A stretch of DNA of 38,469 bases. Origin: an uncultured Collinsella sp. (GTDB taxonomy: Bacteria; Actinomycetota; Coriobacteriia; Coriobacteriales; Coriobacteriaceae). Location: the NCBI GenBank assembly GCA_900542125.1, contig UQMO01000019.1:1-38469 (forward strand), written 5' to 3'. The stretch's first letter is position 1; every line of letters begins with the position of its first letter. Below are positions 7,853 to 15,165 of this stretch, piece after piece. The position numbers were made by a program, and so were the translations under genes. The notes under the pieces were generated by a model that made no database searches, was not told the origin of the DNA, and worked only from the letters and a program-made list of their open reading frames with translations.

Positions 7853-9016
7853 ATGCCGGAATATATTGAGCAGCCGTTGCCGTCCACGTTTGAGGAGTTC
7901 AACGAGCAGCGCAAGGCGGCGTTTATTCGCGTCAAGGATTACAAGCAGGCCGGTAATCGCCTGATCGGTTTTCTGTGCAGCTACACGCCGCTCGAGATTA
8001 TCGATGCCGCGGGCGCCTCGAGCGTGGCTCTGTGCGGTACGTCCGATGAGGTGATTCCCGAGGCCGAGAAGGTGCTGCCGGCAAATCTCTGCCCGCTCAT
8101 CAAGTCGACCTATGGCTTTGCCTACTCGCAAAAGTGCCCGTTTACGTACTTTAGCGACATGATCATCGGCGAGACCACCTGCGACGGCAAAAAGAAGATG
8201 TACGAGCTGCTCAACGAGCTCAAGCGCACGCACATTCTGCATCTTCCGCAGGGTCGCGACCGTGCCTACGAGCGCGAGGGCTGGTACGAGGAGTGCTGCC
8301 TGCTCAAGGAGGAGCTCGAGGGCTTCTACGGCATCACGATTACCGACGATGACCTGCGCGCTGCCGTCCGTCGTCGCAACCGCTTGCGTGCGGCCCAGCT
8401 CGAGATGTTTGCGCTGCAGGCCAACCAGCCGGCGGCCATGAGCGGCGTCGACCTGATGAGCACCATGTTTGCCGGTACGTTCAGCTTTGATATCGAGGCC
8501 TATACGCAGCAGCTGGAGCAAAAGGTCGCCAAGCTGCGCGAGGCCTATGATGCAGGCGAGCGCCCGGTCGCGGCGGATGCCAAGCGCATTCTGATCACCG
8601 GCTGCCCGGTGGGCGGCGTGATCAACAAGATCGGCCGTACTATCGAGTCCAACGGCGGCGTGGTCGTGTGCATGGACGACTGCTCGGGCGAGCGCACGGC
8701 GGCCATGATGATCGACCCGGACGCTCCCGACATTCTGCGCGCCATCGCCGACCGCTACCTGGACATTAACTGCTCGGTCATGACGCCCAACGACGGTCGT
8801 ATGGAAAACACGCTGGCCATGTGCGAGAAGTACCACGTCGATGGAGTAGTGGAGAGCGTGCTCCAGGCGTGCCATACCTTTAACGTTGAGAGTGCGCGCA
8901 TGCAGGAGGCTGTCGAGGGTGCGGGTATTCCGTATATGAAGATCGAGACCGACTACAGCAACGGCGACATGGGCCAGATCGAGACCCGCATCGCCGCCTT
9001 CATCGAAACCCTCTAG
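7853..9016 (+). CDS. Double-cubane-cluster reductase (HgdB/YjiM-like), copy 2
   Basis: A 387-residue paralogue of the protein at 6416, with matching cysteine motifs: LCSYTPLEI, LCGTSDEV, NLCPLIKS, QKCPFTYF, GETTCDGKKKMYEL, MDDCSGERTA and INCSVMTPNDGRM. The N-terminus is shorter. ATG 7853 is chosen because AAGGAG at 7843-7848 precedes it; the frame is open further upstream but only through the hairpin repeat. Two adjacent paralogues served by one activator could form two homodimers or one heterodimer. Both keep the TCDGKKK loop, which argues against one being a degenerate subunit. The reaction is presumed low-potential and ATP-driven, substrate unknown. Confidence 0.85.
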   Translation: MPEYIEQPLPSTFEEFNEQRKAAFIRVKDYKQAGNRLIGFLCSYTPLEIIDAAGASSVALCGTSDEVIPEAEKVLPANLCPLIKSTYGFAYSQKCPFTYFSDMIIGETTCDGKKKMYELLNELKRTHILHLPQGRDRAYEREGWYEECCLLKEELEGFYGITITDDDLRAAVRRRNRLRAAQLEMFALQANQPAAMSGVDLMSTMFAGTFSFDIEAYTQQLEQKVAKLREAYDAGERPVAADAKRILITGCPVGGVINKIGRTIESNGGVVVCMDDCSGERTAAMMIDPDAPDILRAIADRYLDINCSVMTPNDGRMENTLAMCEKYHVDGVVESVLQACHTFNVESARMQEAVEGAGIPYMKIETDYSNGDMGQIETRIAAFIETL

Positions 9017-9119
9017 CTTCCTCAGGCACCGGATCTTGCCCCTCAAACCGTCGCTTGCGTACCCAAAGTACGCTGCGCTCCTCTTTCGGGGCAACCTCCG
9101 GCACCTGAGAAACCTAGAG
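9011..9119 (+). repeat. Structured intergenic hairpin repeat, copy 2
   Basis: The core arms 9021-9042 and 9088-9109 pair as CTCAGG/CCTGAG, CCGGA/TCCGG and TTGCCCC/GGGGCAA, with internal loops at the same places as copy 1. CTCTAG (9011-9016, including the stop codon of the upstream gene) also pairs with CTAGAG (9114-9119). The inner hairpin GCGTAC-CCAAA-GTACGC is perfect. It could end or stabilise the 3' end of the upstream message, or be a REP-like element. Confidence 0.8.
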
Positions 9120-9171
9120 CTAAGGCGCCAGAACGCGCCGCTACCTTTGATGTTTAGATTGGGAGAGAGCC

Positions 9172-9936
9172 ATGATAGGGATCGGGATCGATATCGGGTC
9201 TACGGCGGCTAAGGCTGCTGTGGTCGACGGGGAGGGTTCGGTGGCGTGGATGCGCGTGCAGCCAACCGGGTTCTCCTCGGTCGATGCTTCCGAGCGGCTG
9301 CGCGAGGCACTGGCAGCGGCCGGCTATGACGTGACGGCCGAAGATGCTCGCGTGGTCGCGACTGGCTACGGCCGTGTTGCCGTGCCCTATGCGCACAAGG
9401 TCGTGACCGAGATCACCTGCCACGGCACCGGTGCCGTGCGTCTGTTTGGTGACCATGGCACCGTGATCGATGTGGGCGGTCAGGACACCAAGGTCATCCA
9501 GCTTAAAGGCGGCCGCGTGGCCAAATTTGCCATGAACGACAAGTGCGCCGCCGGCACGGGGCGCTTTTTGGAGATCATGGCCGACCGCCTGGGCATTACC
9601 CAGCAGCAGATGGCAGACCTCGCCCGCACCGGCGAGCCTACCAAGATTTCCAGCATGTGCACGGTGTTTGCCGAAAGCGAGGTCATCAGCCTGATCGGTC
9701 GCGGCGAGCCGCGCGAGAACATTGCGCGTGGCGTGATCGACAGCGTGGTCTCGCGCGTGGCGACCATGGCCGGGCAGGCCGCGGGCGCTCCATACTACCT
9801 GACCGGTGGCCTGTGCGAGAACGCCTACGTTGTGGAGCGGCTGGCCGCGCTGCTGGGGTCGCCGGTCACCACCTCGCCCCAGGCCCGCTTTGCAGGTGCC
9901 ATCGGCGCGGCGATTCGCGCACAGGCGCTCAATTAA
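9172..9936 (+). CDS. ATPase activator of the double-cubane/dehydratase family (HgdC/YjiL-like)
   Basis: The 254-residue protein is a BadF/BadG/BcrA/BcrD-type ASKHA ATPase. It starts with the phosphate loop IGIGIDIGSTAAKAAVV, has the second loop DVGGQDTKVI, and carries the two cysteines that bridge one [4Fe-4S] cluster between two subunits, C125 (DKCAAGTGRF) and C163 (SSMCTVFAESE). Their 38-residue spacing is close to that of characterised HgdC. It uses ATP to pass low-potential electrons to the partner reductase, here most likely both proteins at 6416 and 7853. ATG 9172 follows GGGAGAG. Confidence 0.92.
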   Translation: MIGIGIDIGSTAAKAAVVDGEGSVAWMRVQPTGFSSVDASERLREALAAAGYDVTAEDARVVATGYGRVAVPYAHKVVTEITCHGTGAVRLFGDHGTVIDVGGQDTKVIQLKGGRVAKFAMNDKCAAGTGRFLEIMADRLGITQQQMADLARTGEPTKISSMCTVFAESEVISLIGRGEPRENIARGVIDSVVSRVATMAGQAAGAPYYLTGGLCENAYVVERLAALLGSPVTTSPQARFAGAIGAAIRAQALN

Positions 9937-10006
9937 TGCATCCGTCGCAGGCTCGCATTCATGCGTATACTGGGAGAAAATGATTGACCGATGAGAGGAG
10001 GTATCG

Positions 10007-11056
10007 ATGGCTGACGATCAGATTAAGCTCACGTCTATGACTGCCGCGAGCGGTTGAGCCGCTAAGTTGGCCCCCGGAGCCCTCGCCCAGGTCCTGGGCG
10101 ACTTGCCCAATGTGTATAACGACAATCTGCTCGTGGGGTTCGATACCTCCGACGATGCGAGCGTCTTTCGCGTTGGTGATAACTTAGGCCTCGTGCAGTC
10201 AATCGACTTCTTCCCGCCGATGGTCGACGACCCGTTCCTGTTTGGCCAGATTGCCGCGGCCAACTCGCTGTCGGACATCTACGCCATGGGCGGGCGGCCG
10301 AGCCATGCCATGAACTTGCTGTGCATCCCGAGTTGTCTGGGCGTTGAAGTTGCCGGTCAGATTCTGGCGGGCGGCGCCGACAAGTGCGTCGAGGCGGGTT
10401 GCTCCATCGCGGGCGGTCACACCATCAACGACGACGAGCCCAAGTACGGTCTGTCCGTGAGCGGTTTTGTCGCGCTCGACCGCATGCTCACCAACAGCGG
10501 CGCGCGCGTGGGCGATGTTCTGCTGCTGACCAAGGCGATCGGATCGGGCATCATCACCACAGCCATCAAGGGCGAGCTCATCGAGCAGGACGAGGCCAGC
10601 CCGATGTTTGACTCGATGCGCACCCTCAACGAGGCGCCGATTCGTCTGGCCGAGGGGCTCGAACTTCACGGCTGCACCGACATTACGGGCTTTGGCCTGA
10701 TTGGGCATGCGTGCGAGATGGCCGAGGGTTCGGGCGTGCAGCTTGAGCTTGCGTCGGGAGCGGTGCCGCTCTTTGACCAGGTGCTCGATATGGCGCGTCT
10801 GGGCATTATCCCCGCGGGCTCCTACCGCAACCAGGACTTCTTTGGCCCGCGCGTGGCCGCCGACGAGGACCTGGAGCCGGGCATGCTCGACGCGCTGTAC
10901 GATCCGCAGACGTCAGGTGGCCTGCTTATCGCGGCACCTGCTGCCGATGTGGATGAGCTTGCGCGCCGTCTGCATGCCGAGGGGTGCATCGCCGCCGTCG
11001 TCGGTCGCGTGTGCGAGCCGGTGCCAGGTGGTCCCGCTGTCCACGTTGTCCGTTAA
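10007..11056 (+). CDS. selD: Selenide, water dikinase SelD with selenocysteine at residue 17
   Basis: SelD makes selenophosphate from selenide and ATP. Read from ATG 10007 (AGAGGAGG at 9993-10000), the frame meets TGA at 10055-10057 inside ASG-TGA-AAKLAPGALAQVL. The UGA is at codon 17, the catalytic Cys17 position of E. coli SelD, with the essential lysine at residue 20, so it encodes selenocysteine. A conventional gene caller would start at codon 21 and lose the active site. The remainder has family motifs such as GFDTSDDASVF and DPQTSGGLLIA. Total length is 349 residues. It lies between the double-cubane activator and yedF, and SelA/SelB, which must decode its UGA, are encoded 25 kb downstream. 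Confidence 0.95.
10055..10101 (+). promoter_or_regulatory. Bacterial SECIS candidate in selD
   Basis: After the UGA (10055-10057) an 8-bp perfect stem pairs TCGCCCAG (10083-10090) with CTGGGCGA (10094-10101), with loop GTC. The tip CAGGTC resembles the CAGGUCUG tip of the E. coli fdhF element. The loop is about 33 bases from the UGA, farther than the 18 in fdhF but within the range seen in non-enteric bacteria. Confidence 0.65.
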
Positions 11057-11114
11057 CGACACGTTTATTGAACTATGCACCGTTCTAAAACGATTTATTC
11101 GAAAGGAATTTACT

Positions 11115-11741
11115 ATGTCTACCAAGATTGATGTCAATGCCATGGGCGATGCCTGCCCGCTGCCCGTCGTCAAGACGCTTAAGGCGCTCAAACAGCTTGA
11201 TGGCGAGGGTGCCGTCGTGACCTCGGTCGACAACGAGACCGCCGTCAAGAACATTTCCAAGATGGCGCAGGAGAAAGGCTGCACGGCCTCGGTCGAGAAG
11301 GTTTCTGACGCCGAGTGGCACGTGACCGTGGCGACCTCTGGCGCCGTGGCCGTGGCCGATCCCGAGCAGGATGGCGCTGCCTTCTGTGATGCCAGCGCCG
11401 GCAAGGGCAAACTCGTCATTTCCGTCTACACCGATTGCATGGGCCGTGGCGACGACGAGCTGGGCCACAAGCTCATGAAGGCCTTCATCTTTGCCGTGAC
11501 GCAGCAGGAGGAGCTGCCCGCGACCATGTTGTTCTACAACGGCGGCGCCAAGCTCACCGTCGAGGGCTCGCCGGTGCTCGATGACCTGAAGGGCCTGGCC
11601 GAGCAGGGTGTCGAGATTCTCACCTGCGGTACCTGCCTCGACCACTATGGCATTAAAGACCAGCTTGCGGTGGGCGAGGTCACCAACATGTACGTGATCG
11701 TGGAGAAGATGGAGCAGGCCGTGCGCGTCGTGCGCCCGTAG
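11115..11741 (+). CDS. yedF: Selenium-metabolism sulfurtransferase-like protein YedF
   Basis: This 208-residue fusion has a TusA-like domain (residues 1-75, CPxP motif DACPLPVVK with C14) and a DsrE-like domain (about 95-208) containing CGTCLDHYGI. The architecture is that of the YedF-type protein that co-occurs with SelD in selenium-trafficking loci, and it is thought to carry or transfer selenium or sulfur as a persulfide or perselenide. ATG 11115 follows AAAGGAA. It is followed after 18 bases by the DUF3343 gene. The biochemical role is inferred from co-occurrence. Confidence 0.9.
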   Translation: MSTKIDVNAMGDACPLPVVKTLKALKQLDGEGAVVTSVDNETAVKNISKMAQEKGCTASVEKVSDAEWHVTVATSGAVAVADPEQDGAAFCDASAGKGKLVISVYTDCMGRGDDELGHKLMKAFIFAVTQQEELPATMLFYNGGAKLTVEGSPVLDDLKGLAEQGVEILTCGTCLDHYGIKDQLAVGEVTNMYVIVEKMEQAVRVVRP

Positions 11742-11759
11742 CGTTTGGACGGGATTGCC

Positions 11760-12011
11760 ATGAGAGAAAAGCGCCCGGCGCTTGTCATCACGTTTCCTAC
11801 CACGGCGGCCGCCATGGGGTGCGAGACCCTATGCGTCGAGCGCGGCCTTCCCGGGCGCACGATTCCCGTGCCCGGGGAGGTCGCTGCCGGCTGCGGCTTG
11901 GCGTGGAAGGCGCTGCCTTCGGATGAGGACCTGCTGCGCGGCGAGCTTGCCGCGGCGGGCGTCCCCACCGAGGGCTTTACGGTAATCGACATGTGGGAGG
12001 TCGTGCGATGA
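11760..12011 (+). CDS. DUF3343 putative Se/S carrier-like protein
   Basis: An 83-residue protein of the DUF3343 family, a recurring companion of selD, yedF and the class V desulfurase-like gene. It reads LVITFPTTAAAMGCETLC near the start, with C25 and C30-region cysteines and a second cysteine in AAGCGLAWKA. ATG 11760 is used because the only upstream start, TTG 11745, has no ribosome site; the GACGGGA ahead of 11760 is itself modest. Its stop overlaps the next start (ATGA), so translation is coupled. Confidence 0.85.
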   Translation: MREKRPALVITFPTTAAAMGCETLCVERGLPGRTIPVPGEVAAGCGLAWKALPSDEDLLRGELAAAGVPTEGFTVIDMWEVVR

Positions 12012-13147
12012 TCTACCTGGATAACGCGGCGACGACCATGCATAAGCCGCAGACGGTGATCGATGCCGTGACGCAGGCGATGTGTTCGCTCGGTAATGCC
12101 GGGCGCGGGGCCACGTCGGGTGCCCTCGATGCCGCTCGTACGATTCATGCTTGCCGTGCCAAGCTTGCGCGCTTGCTGGGCTGCCCGAGGGCGGACCATG
12201 TTTGTTTTACGCCCAACTCTACGGCGGCGCTCAACACGGCGATTAACGGCGTGGTGCGTCCCGGCGACCGCGTGGTCACAACGGTGCTTGAGCACAACTC
12301 CGTGCTGCGCCCGCTCAACCGCCTGACGGCAGAGCGGGGCGTGACCGTTGAGCGTGCGGGCTGCGACGCGAACGGCGTGCTCGACTACGACGAGCTCGAG
12401 CAGCTGGTCACGCCGGGCACGCGTGCCGTGGTGGTGACGCACGCCTCCAATGTGACCGGCAACGCGGTCGACATTGCACGCGTGGCGGCCATGGCCCATG
12501 CGGCCGGTGCGCTGGTGATCGTCGATGCCTCTCAGTCTGCCGGCACGGCGAAGATCGACATGCAGGCCATGGGCCTCGACATCGTGTGCTTTACCGGCCA
12601 CAAGGGGCTCATGGGCCCGCAGGGCACCGGCGGTCTGGCCGTGGCGGAGGGCGTCGACGTGGCGCCCTGGGCCATGGGCGGCACCGGTGTGCACAGCTTC
12701 GATGCACTGCAGCCGCTTGAGTGGCCCACGCGCCTTGAGGCGGGCACGCTCAACGGTCACGGCATCGCGGGCCTTTCCGCTGGTCTCGACTTTATCGAGG
12801 CCCAGGGTGGGGTCGAGGCGATTGCTGCCCACGAGCGTGCGCTCGCTGATCGCTTCCTTGCCGGTGTGCGCGAGATTCCGGGGATTAAGCTCTACGGTGC
12901 CTTTGACCAGCCGACGCGCTCTGCGATTGCGTCGCTCAACGTGGGCAATATCGACTCTGCCGAGATCTCGGATGCGCTCATGCAAGGGTGGGGGATCGCG
13001 ACGCGCCCCGGCGCCCATTGCGCCCCGCTCATGCACCGTGCGCTGGGAACCGAGCGCCAGGGCGTCGTCCGCTTCTCATTTGGGTATTTCAACACGACCG
13101 AAGAAGTTGACACGGCTATCGATGCTCTGTGCGATTTAGCCTGCTAA
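12008..13147 (+). CDS. Class V aminotransferase-fold cysteine desulfurase family protein
   Basis: The 379-residue PLP enzyme begins MIYLDNAATTMHKP, has the PLP lysine at K199 (FTGHKGLMGPQG) and a catalytic-type cysteine at C338 (TRPGAHCAPLMH). It matches the SelD/YedF-linked branch of NifS-like proteins rather than housekeeping IscS or SufS. It probably liberates sulfur or selenium from cysteine or selenocysteine for YedF or the DUF3343 carrier. ATG 12008 follows GGGAGG (11995-12000) and overlaps the previous stop by 4 bases. A strong terminator 24 bases downstream ends the operon. Confidence 0.88.
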   Translation: MIYLDNAATTMHKPQTVIDAVTQAMCSLGNAGRGATSGALDAARTIHACRAKLARLLGCPRADHVCFTPNSTAALNTAINGVVRPGDRVVTTVLEHNSVLRPLNRLTAERGVTVERAGCDANGVLDYDELEQLVTPGTRAVVVTHASNVTGNAVDIARVAAMAHAAGALVIVDASQSAGTAKIDMQAMGLDIVCFTGHKGLMGPQGTGGLAVAEGVDVAPWAMGGTGVHSFDALQPLEWPTRLEAGTLNGHGIAGLSAGLDFIEAQGGVEAIAAHERALADRFLAGVREIPGIKLYGAFDQPTRSAIASLNVGNIDSAEISDALMQGWGIATRPGAHCAPLMHRALGTERQGVVRFSFGYFNTTEEVDTAIDALCDLAC

Positions 13148-13170
13148 AGCTGCTAGAGCGTATATACTTG

Positions 13171-13203
13171 CGGGACGGGTGTTTTTGCCCGTCCCGTTTT
13201 TGT
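13171..13203 (+). terminator. Rho-independent terminator ending the selenium operon
   Basis: A 9-bp stem CGGGACGGG (13171-13179) pairs with CCCGTCCCG (13188-13196) around an 8-base T-rich loop, followed by TTTTTGTTT. Confidence 0.93.
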
Positions 13204-13224
13204 TTCGACCCGAAAGGTGTGTCC

Positions 13225-14583
13225 ATGGCCTCATCCGCGCCGCGCGGTCTGCGCTCCGACCATGTCGTCACCGTCGGCATCGCCCTATTCTCGATGCTCT
13301 TTGGCGCCGGCAACCTCATTATTCCGCCACTGCTGGCGCTGCAGGCAGGTTCTGCCACGTCGGTCGCCATGCTCGGCTTTCTCATCGCCGCCATCGGCCT
13401 GCCCGTCATGGGCTTTATCGCCGTGGCGCTTGCTGGAACGGCGCGCGAGCTTGCCGGCCGCGTGCATCCCAAGTTTGGCGAATTCTTCGTTGCGGCGGTC
13501 TATCTGGCCATCGGCCCGTGCCTGGCCATTCCTCGCACAAGCTCTACGGCGTTCGAAATGCTGGTGCCGCTGCTGCCCGAGGGTGTTTCGCTCGGCACGG
13601 CACGTCTGGTGTTTGCCATCGGGTTCTTCGTCGTCGCGTTTGTGCTCACGCTGCGCCCGGGTGTTATCACACGCGTGCTCGGCCGCATTACGGGCCCCGC
13701 GCTCATTGCGCTCATCGTGCTGGTCGTGGGTGCCGCCGTGGTGTCGCCGCTGGGTCCTGCTGCCGCGCCACAGGCCCCCTACAATGCCGGCGCCGCCGTG
13801 CAGGGCTTTTTGACTGGCTATCAGACCATGGACCTGCTCGCGTCGCTCGCCTTTGGCATCATCATCGCTGAGACCATCCACGAGTTGGGCGTTACCGATG
13901 ACAAGCGCGTGGCCTTCGAGATTTCGCGTTCCGGTGTGATCGCCGGTGTGCTCATGGCCATCATCTACTGCGGCCTGGCGCTTGCCGGTATGCAGCTCGG
14001 CACGGTTATGCCCGATGCCACCAACGGCGCCGCGATCCTTGCGCGTTCGGCCTCTATGCACTTTGGCCTAGCCGGCACGGTCGTGGTCTTTGCGATTTTC
14101 TTCCTCGCCTGCATGAATGTGTGTATTGGCCTTATCAGCTGCTGCTCGCGTTACTTCTGCGAGACGTATGTGGTCGAAGGGGGAGCGGAGGCTTCCGAGG
14201 AGGCCATGCGCCGTCCCTTCGCGATTCTCGCCTTTGTGTTCGCGGCGTTTTCGTGCGTGCTCTCCAACGTGGGCCTCGACGTGATCCTTATGTTCTCGGT
14301 GCCTATGCTCAATGCCCTGTATCCCGTTGCCATCGTGCTGGTACTTATGGGCCTGATGCACGGCTTTTGCGACGCGCATTCGCAGGTTTGGGTTTGGGTC
14401 GGCGGCGTGGTCGCGGTGCAGAGCGTGATCACCTCGGTCCGCGACGCGTTCTTTACTGGTGCGTGGCTGCCGTTCGATGCGTTGCCGCTGGCAGATATCG
14501 GTGCTGCGTGGGCACCGGTTGCCGTGGTGGCGTTTGTGATCGGTCTGCTTCATAGCCGGTTTGTCGCACATTCGAGGAGCTAG
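13225..14583 (+). CDS. brnQ: Branched-chain amino acid:cation symporter BrnQ
   Basis: The 452-residue protein belongs to the LIVCS family, which imports Leu, Ile and Val with Na+ or H+. It has about twelve hydrophobic helices and the conserved N-terminal segment MLFGAGNLIIPP, followed by GPCLAIPRTSSTAFEM. ATG 13225 follows GAAAGGTG; the open frame extends upstream to 13129 only through the terminator. It is separated by the terminator from the selenium block and shows no functional link to it. Confidence 0.93.
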   Translation: MASSAPRGLRSDHVVTVGIALFSMLFGAGNLIIPPLLALQAGSATSVAMLGFLIAAIGLPVMGFIAVALAGTARELAGRVHPKFGEFFVAAVYLAIGPCLAIPRTSSTAFEMLVPLLPEGVSLGTARLVFAIGFFVVAFVLTLRPGVITRVLGRITGPALIALIVLVVGAAVVSPLGPAAAPQAPYNAGAAVQGFLTGYQTMDLLASLAFGIIIAETIHELGVTDDKRVAFEISRSGVIAGVLMAIIYCGLALAGMQLGTVMPDATNGAAILARSASMHFGLAGTVVVFAIFFLACMNVCIGLISCCSRYFCETYVVEGGAEASEEAMRRPFAILAFVFAAFSCVLSNVGLDVILMFSVPMLNALYPVAIVLVLMGLMHGFCDAHSQVWVWVGGVVAVQSVITSVRDAFFTGAWLPFDALPLADIGAAWAPVAVVAFVIGLLHSRFVAHSRS

Positions 14584-14594
14584 GGTATCGTCGC

Positions 14595-14623
14595 TTGCAC
14601 AGGCGGGAAGTCTCCCCTATAAT
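14595..14623 (+). promoter_or_regulatory. Promoter of the tRNA-Pro/tRNA-Gly unit
   Basis: TTGCAC (14595-14600), a 17-base spacer and a perfect TATAAT (14618-14623) lie 52 bases before tRNA-Pro. Confidence 0.75.
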
Positions 14624-14674
14624 TTCCTACGCTTTGGGACACGCAAGGTTTAGACCTTAGCTGCTCAACACCTT

Positions 14675-14751
14675 CGGGACGTGGCGCAGTTTGGTAGCGC
14701 GCCTGCTTTGGGAGCAGGATGTCGCAGGTTCAAATCCTGTCGTCCCGACCA
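14675..14751 (+). tRNA. tRNA-Pro (anticodon TGG)
   Basis: A 77-base cloverleaf has acceptor arms CGGGACG/CGTCCCG, anticodon loop CTTTGGGA with TGG in the centre, T-loop GTTCAAAT, discriminator A and an encoded CCA end (14749-14751). Confidence 0.97.
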
Positions 14752-14757
14752 TATCTT

Positions 14758-14831
14758 GCGGGCGTAGTTCAATGGTAGAACCCCAGCCTTCCAAGCTGAT
14801 GACGCGGGTTCGATTCCCGTCGCCCGCTCCA
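14758..14831 (+). tRNA. tRNA-Gly (anticodon TCC)
   Basis: A 74-base cloverleaf has acceptor arms GCGGGCG/CGCCCGC, anticodon loop CTTCCAA with TCC, T-loop GTTCGATT and an encoded CCA (14829-14831). It is 6 bases after tRNA-Pro, presumably on the same transcript. Confidence 0.97.
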
Positions 14832-14843
14832 TAGGATAGTTTT

Positions 14844-14882
14844 AACGGCTCTGTTTCCTTCTGGGAATCAGAGCCGTTTTCA
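14844..14882 (+). terminator. Terminator of the tRNA unit
   Basis: AACGGCTCTG (14844-14853) pairs perfectly with CAGAGCCGTT (14869-14878), then TTC follows. T-runs on both sides mean it could work in either direction. Confidence 0.85.
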
Positions 14883-14913
14883 TATACATGCCGGGGACCT
14901 CCATCCCCTCCTA

Positions 14914-14980
14914 AGTTGCGGTGAAATATGGACTGTTTTCCGGCTTTTATGGCCCATGTAGTCCGTATTTCACCGCAACT
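14914..14980. repeat. Left palindromic end of the cassette
   Basis: Arms of 21 bases, 14914-14934 and 14960-14980, are inverted copies (AGTTGCGGTGAAATA and AGTCCGTATTTCACC portions) with one mismatch that would be a U-G pair in RNA. The loop is 25 bases. Confidence 0.9.
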
Positions 14981-15165
14981 ATTTGTAAGGTTGGATTTTG
15001 ATGCCGTTGGGAGGGTCGTAGCGACCGTCTACCGAGAATGGAAATATTTTTTGAAGCTCTGACCTGCGACGTCAAGCTTTTGGTCAGCTTTTGGCAAGGC
15101 CTGCGGACGGAAGCATGCGATAGCGTAATGGTATTTTCTCCGCCGTGATGGTTATGGGGTTGGCC

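Noticed and set aside
14641..14831. tRNA-Sec (selC) near the Sec genes
   Set aside because: The two tRNAs present are clearly Pro(TGG) and Gly(TCC); no TCA-anticodon tRNA with a long variable arm was found in the window.
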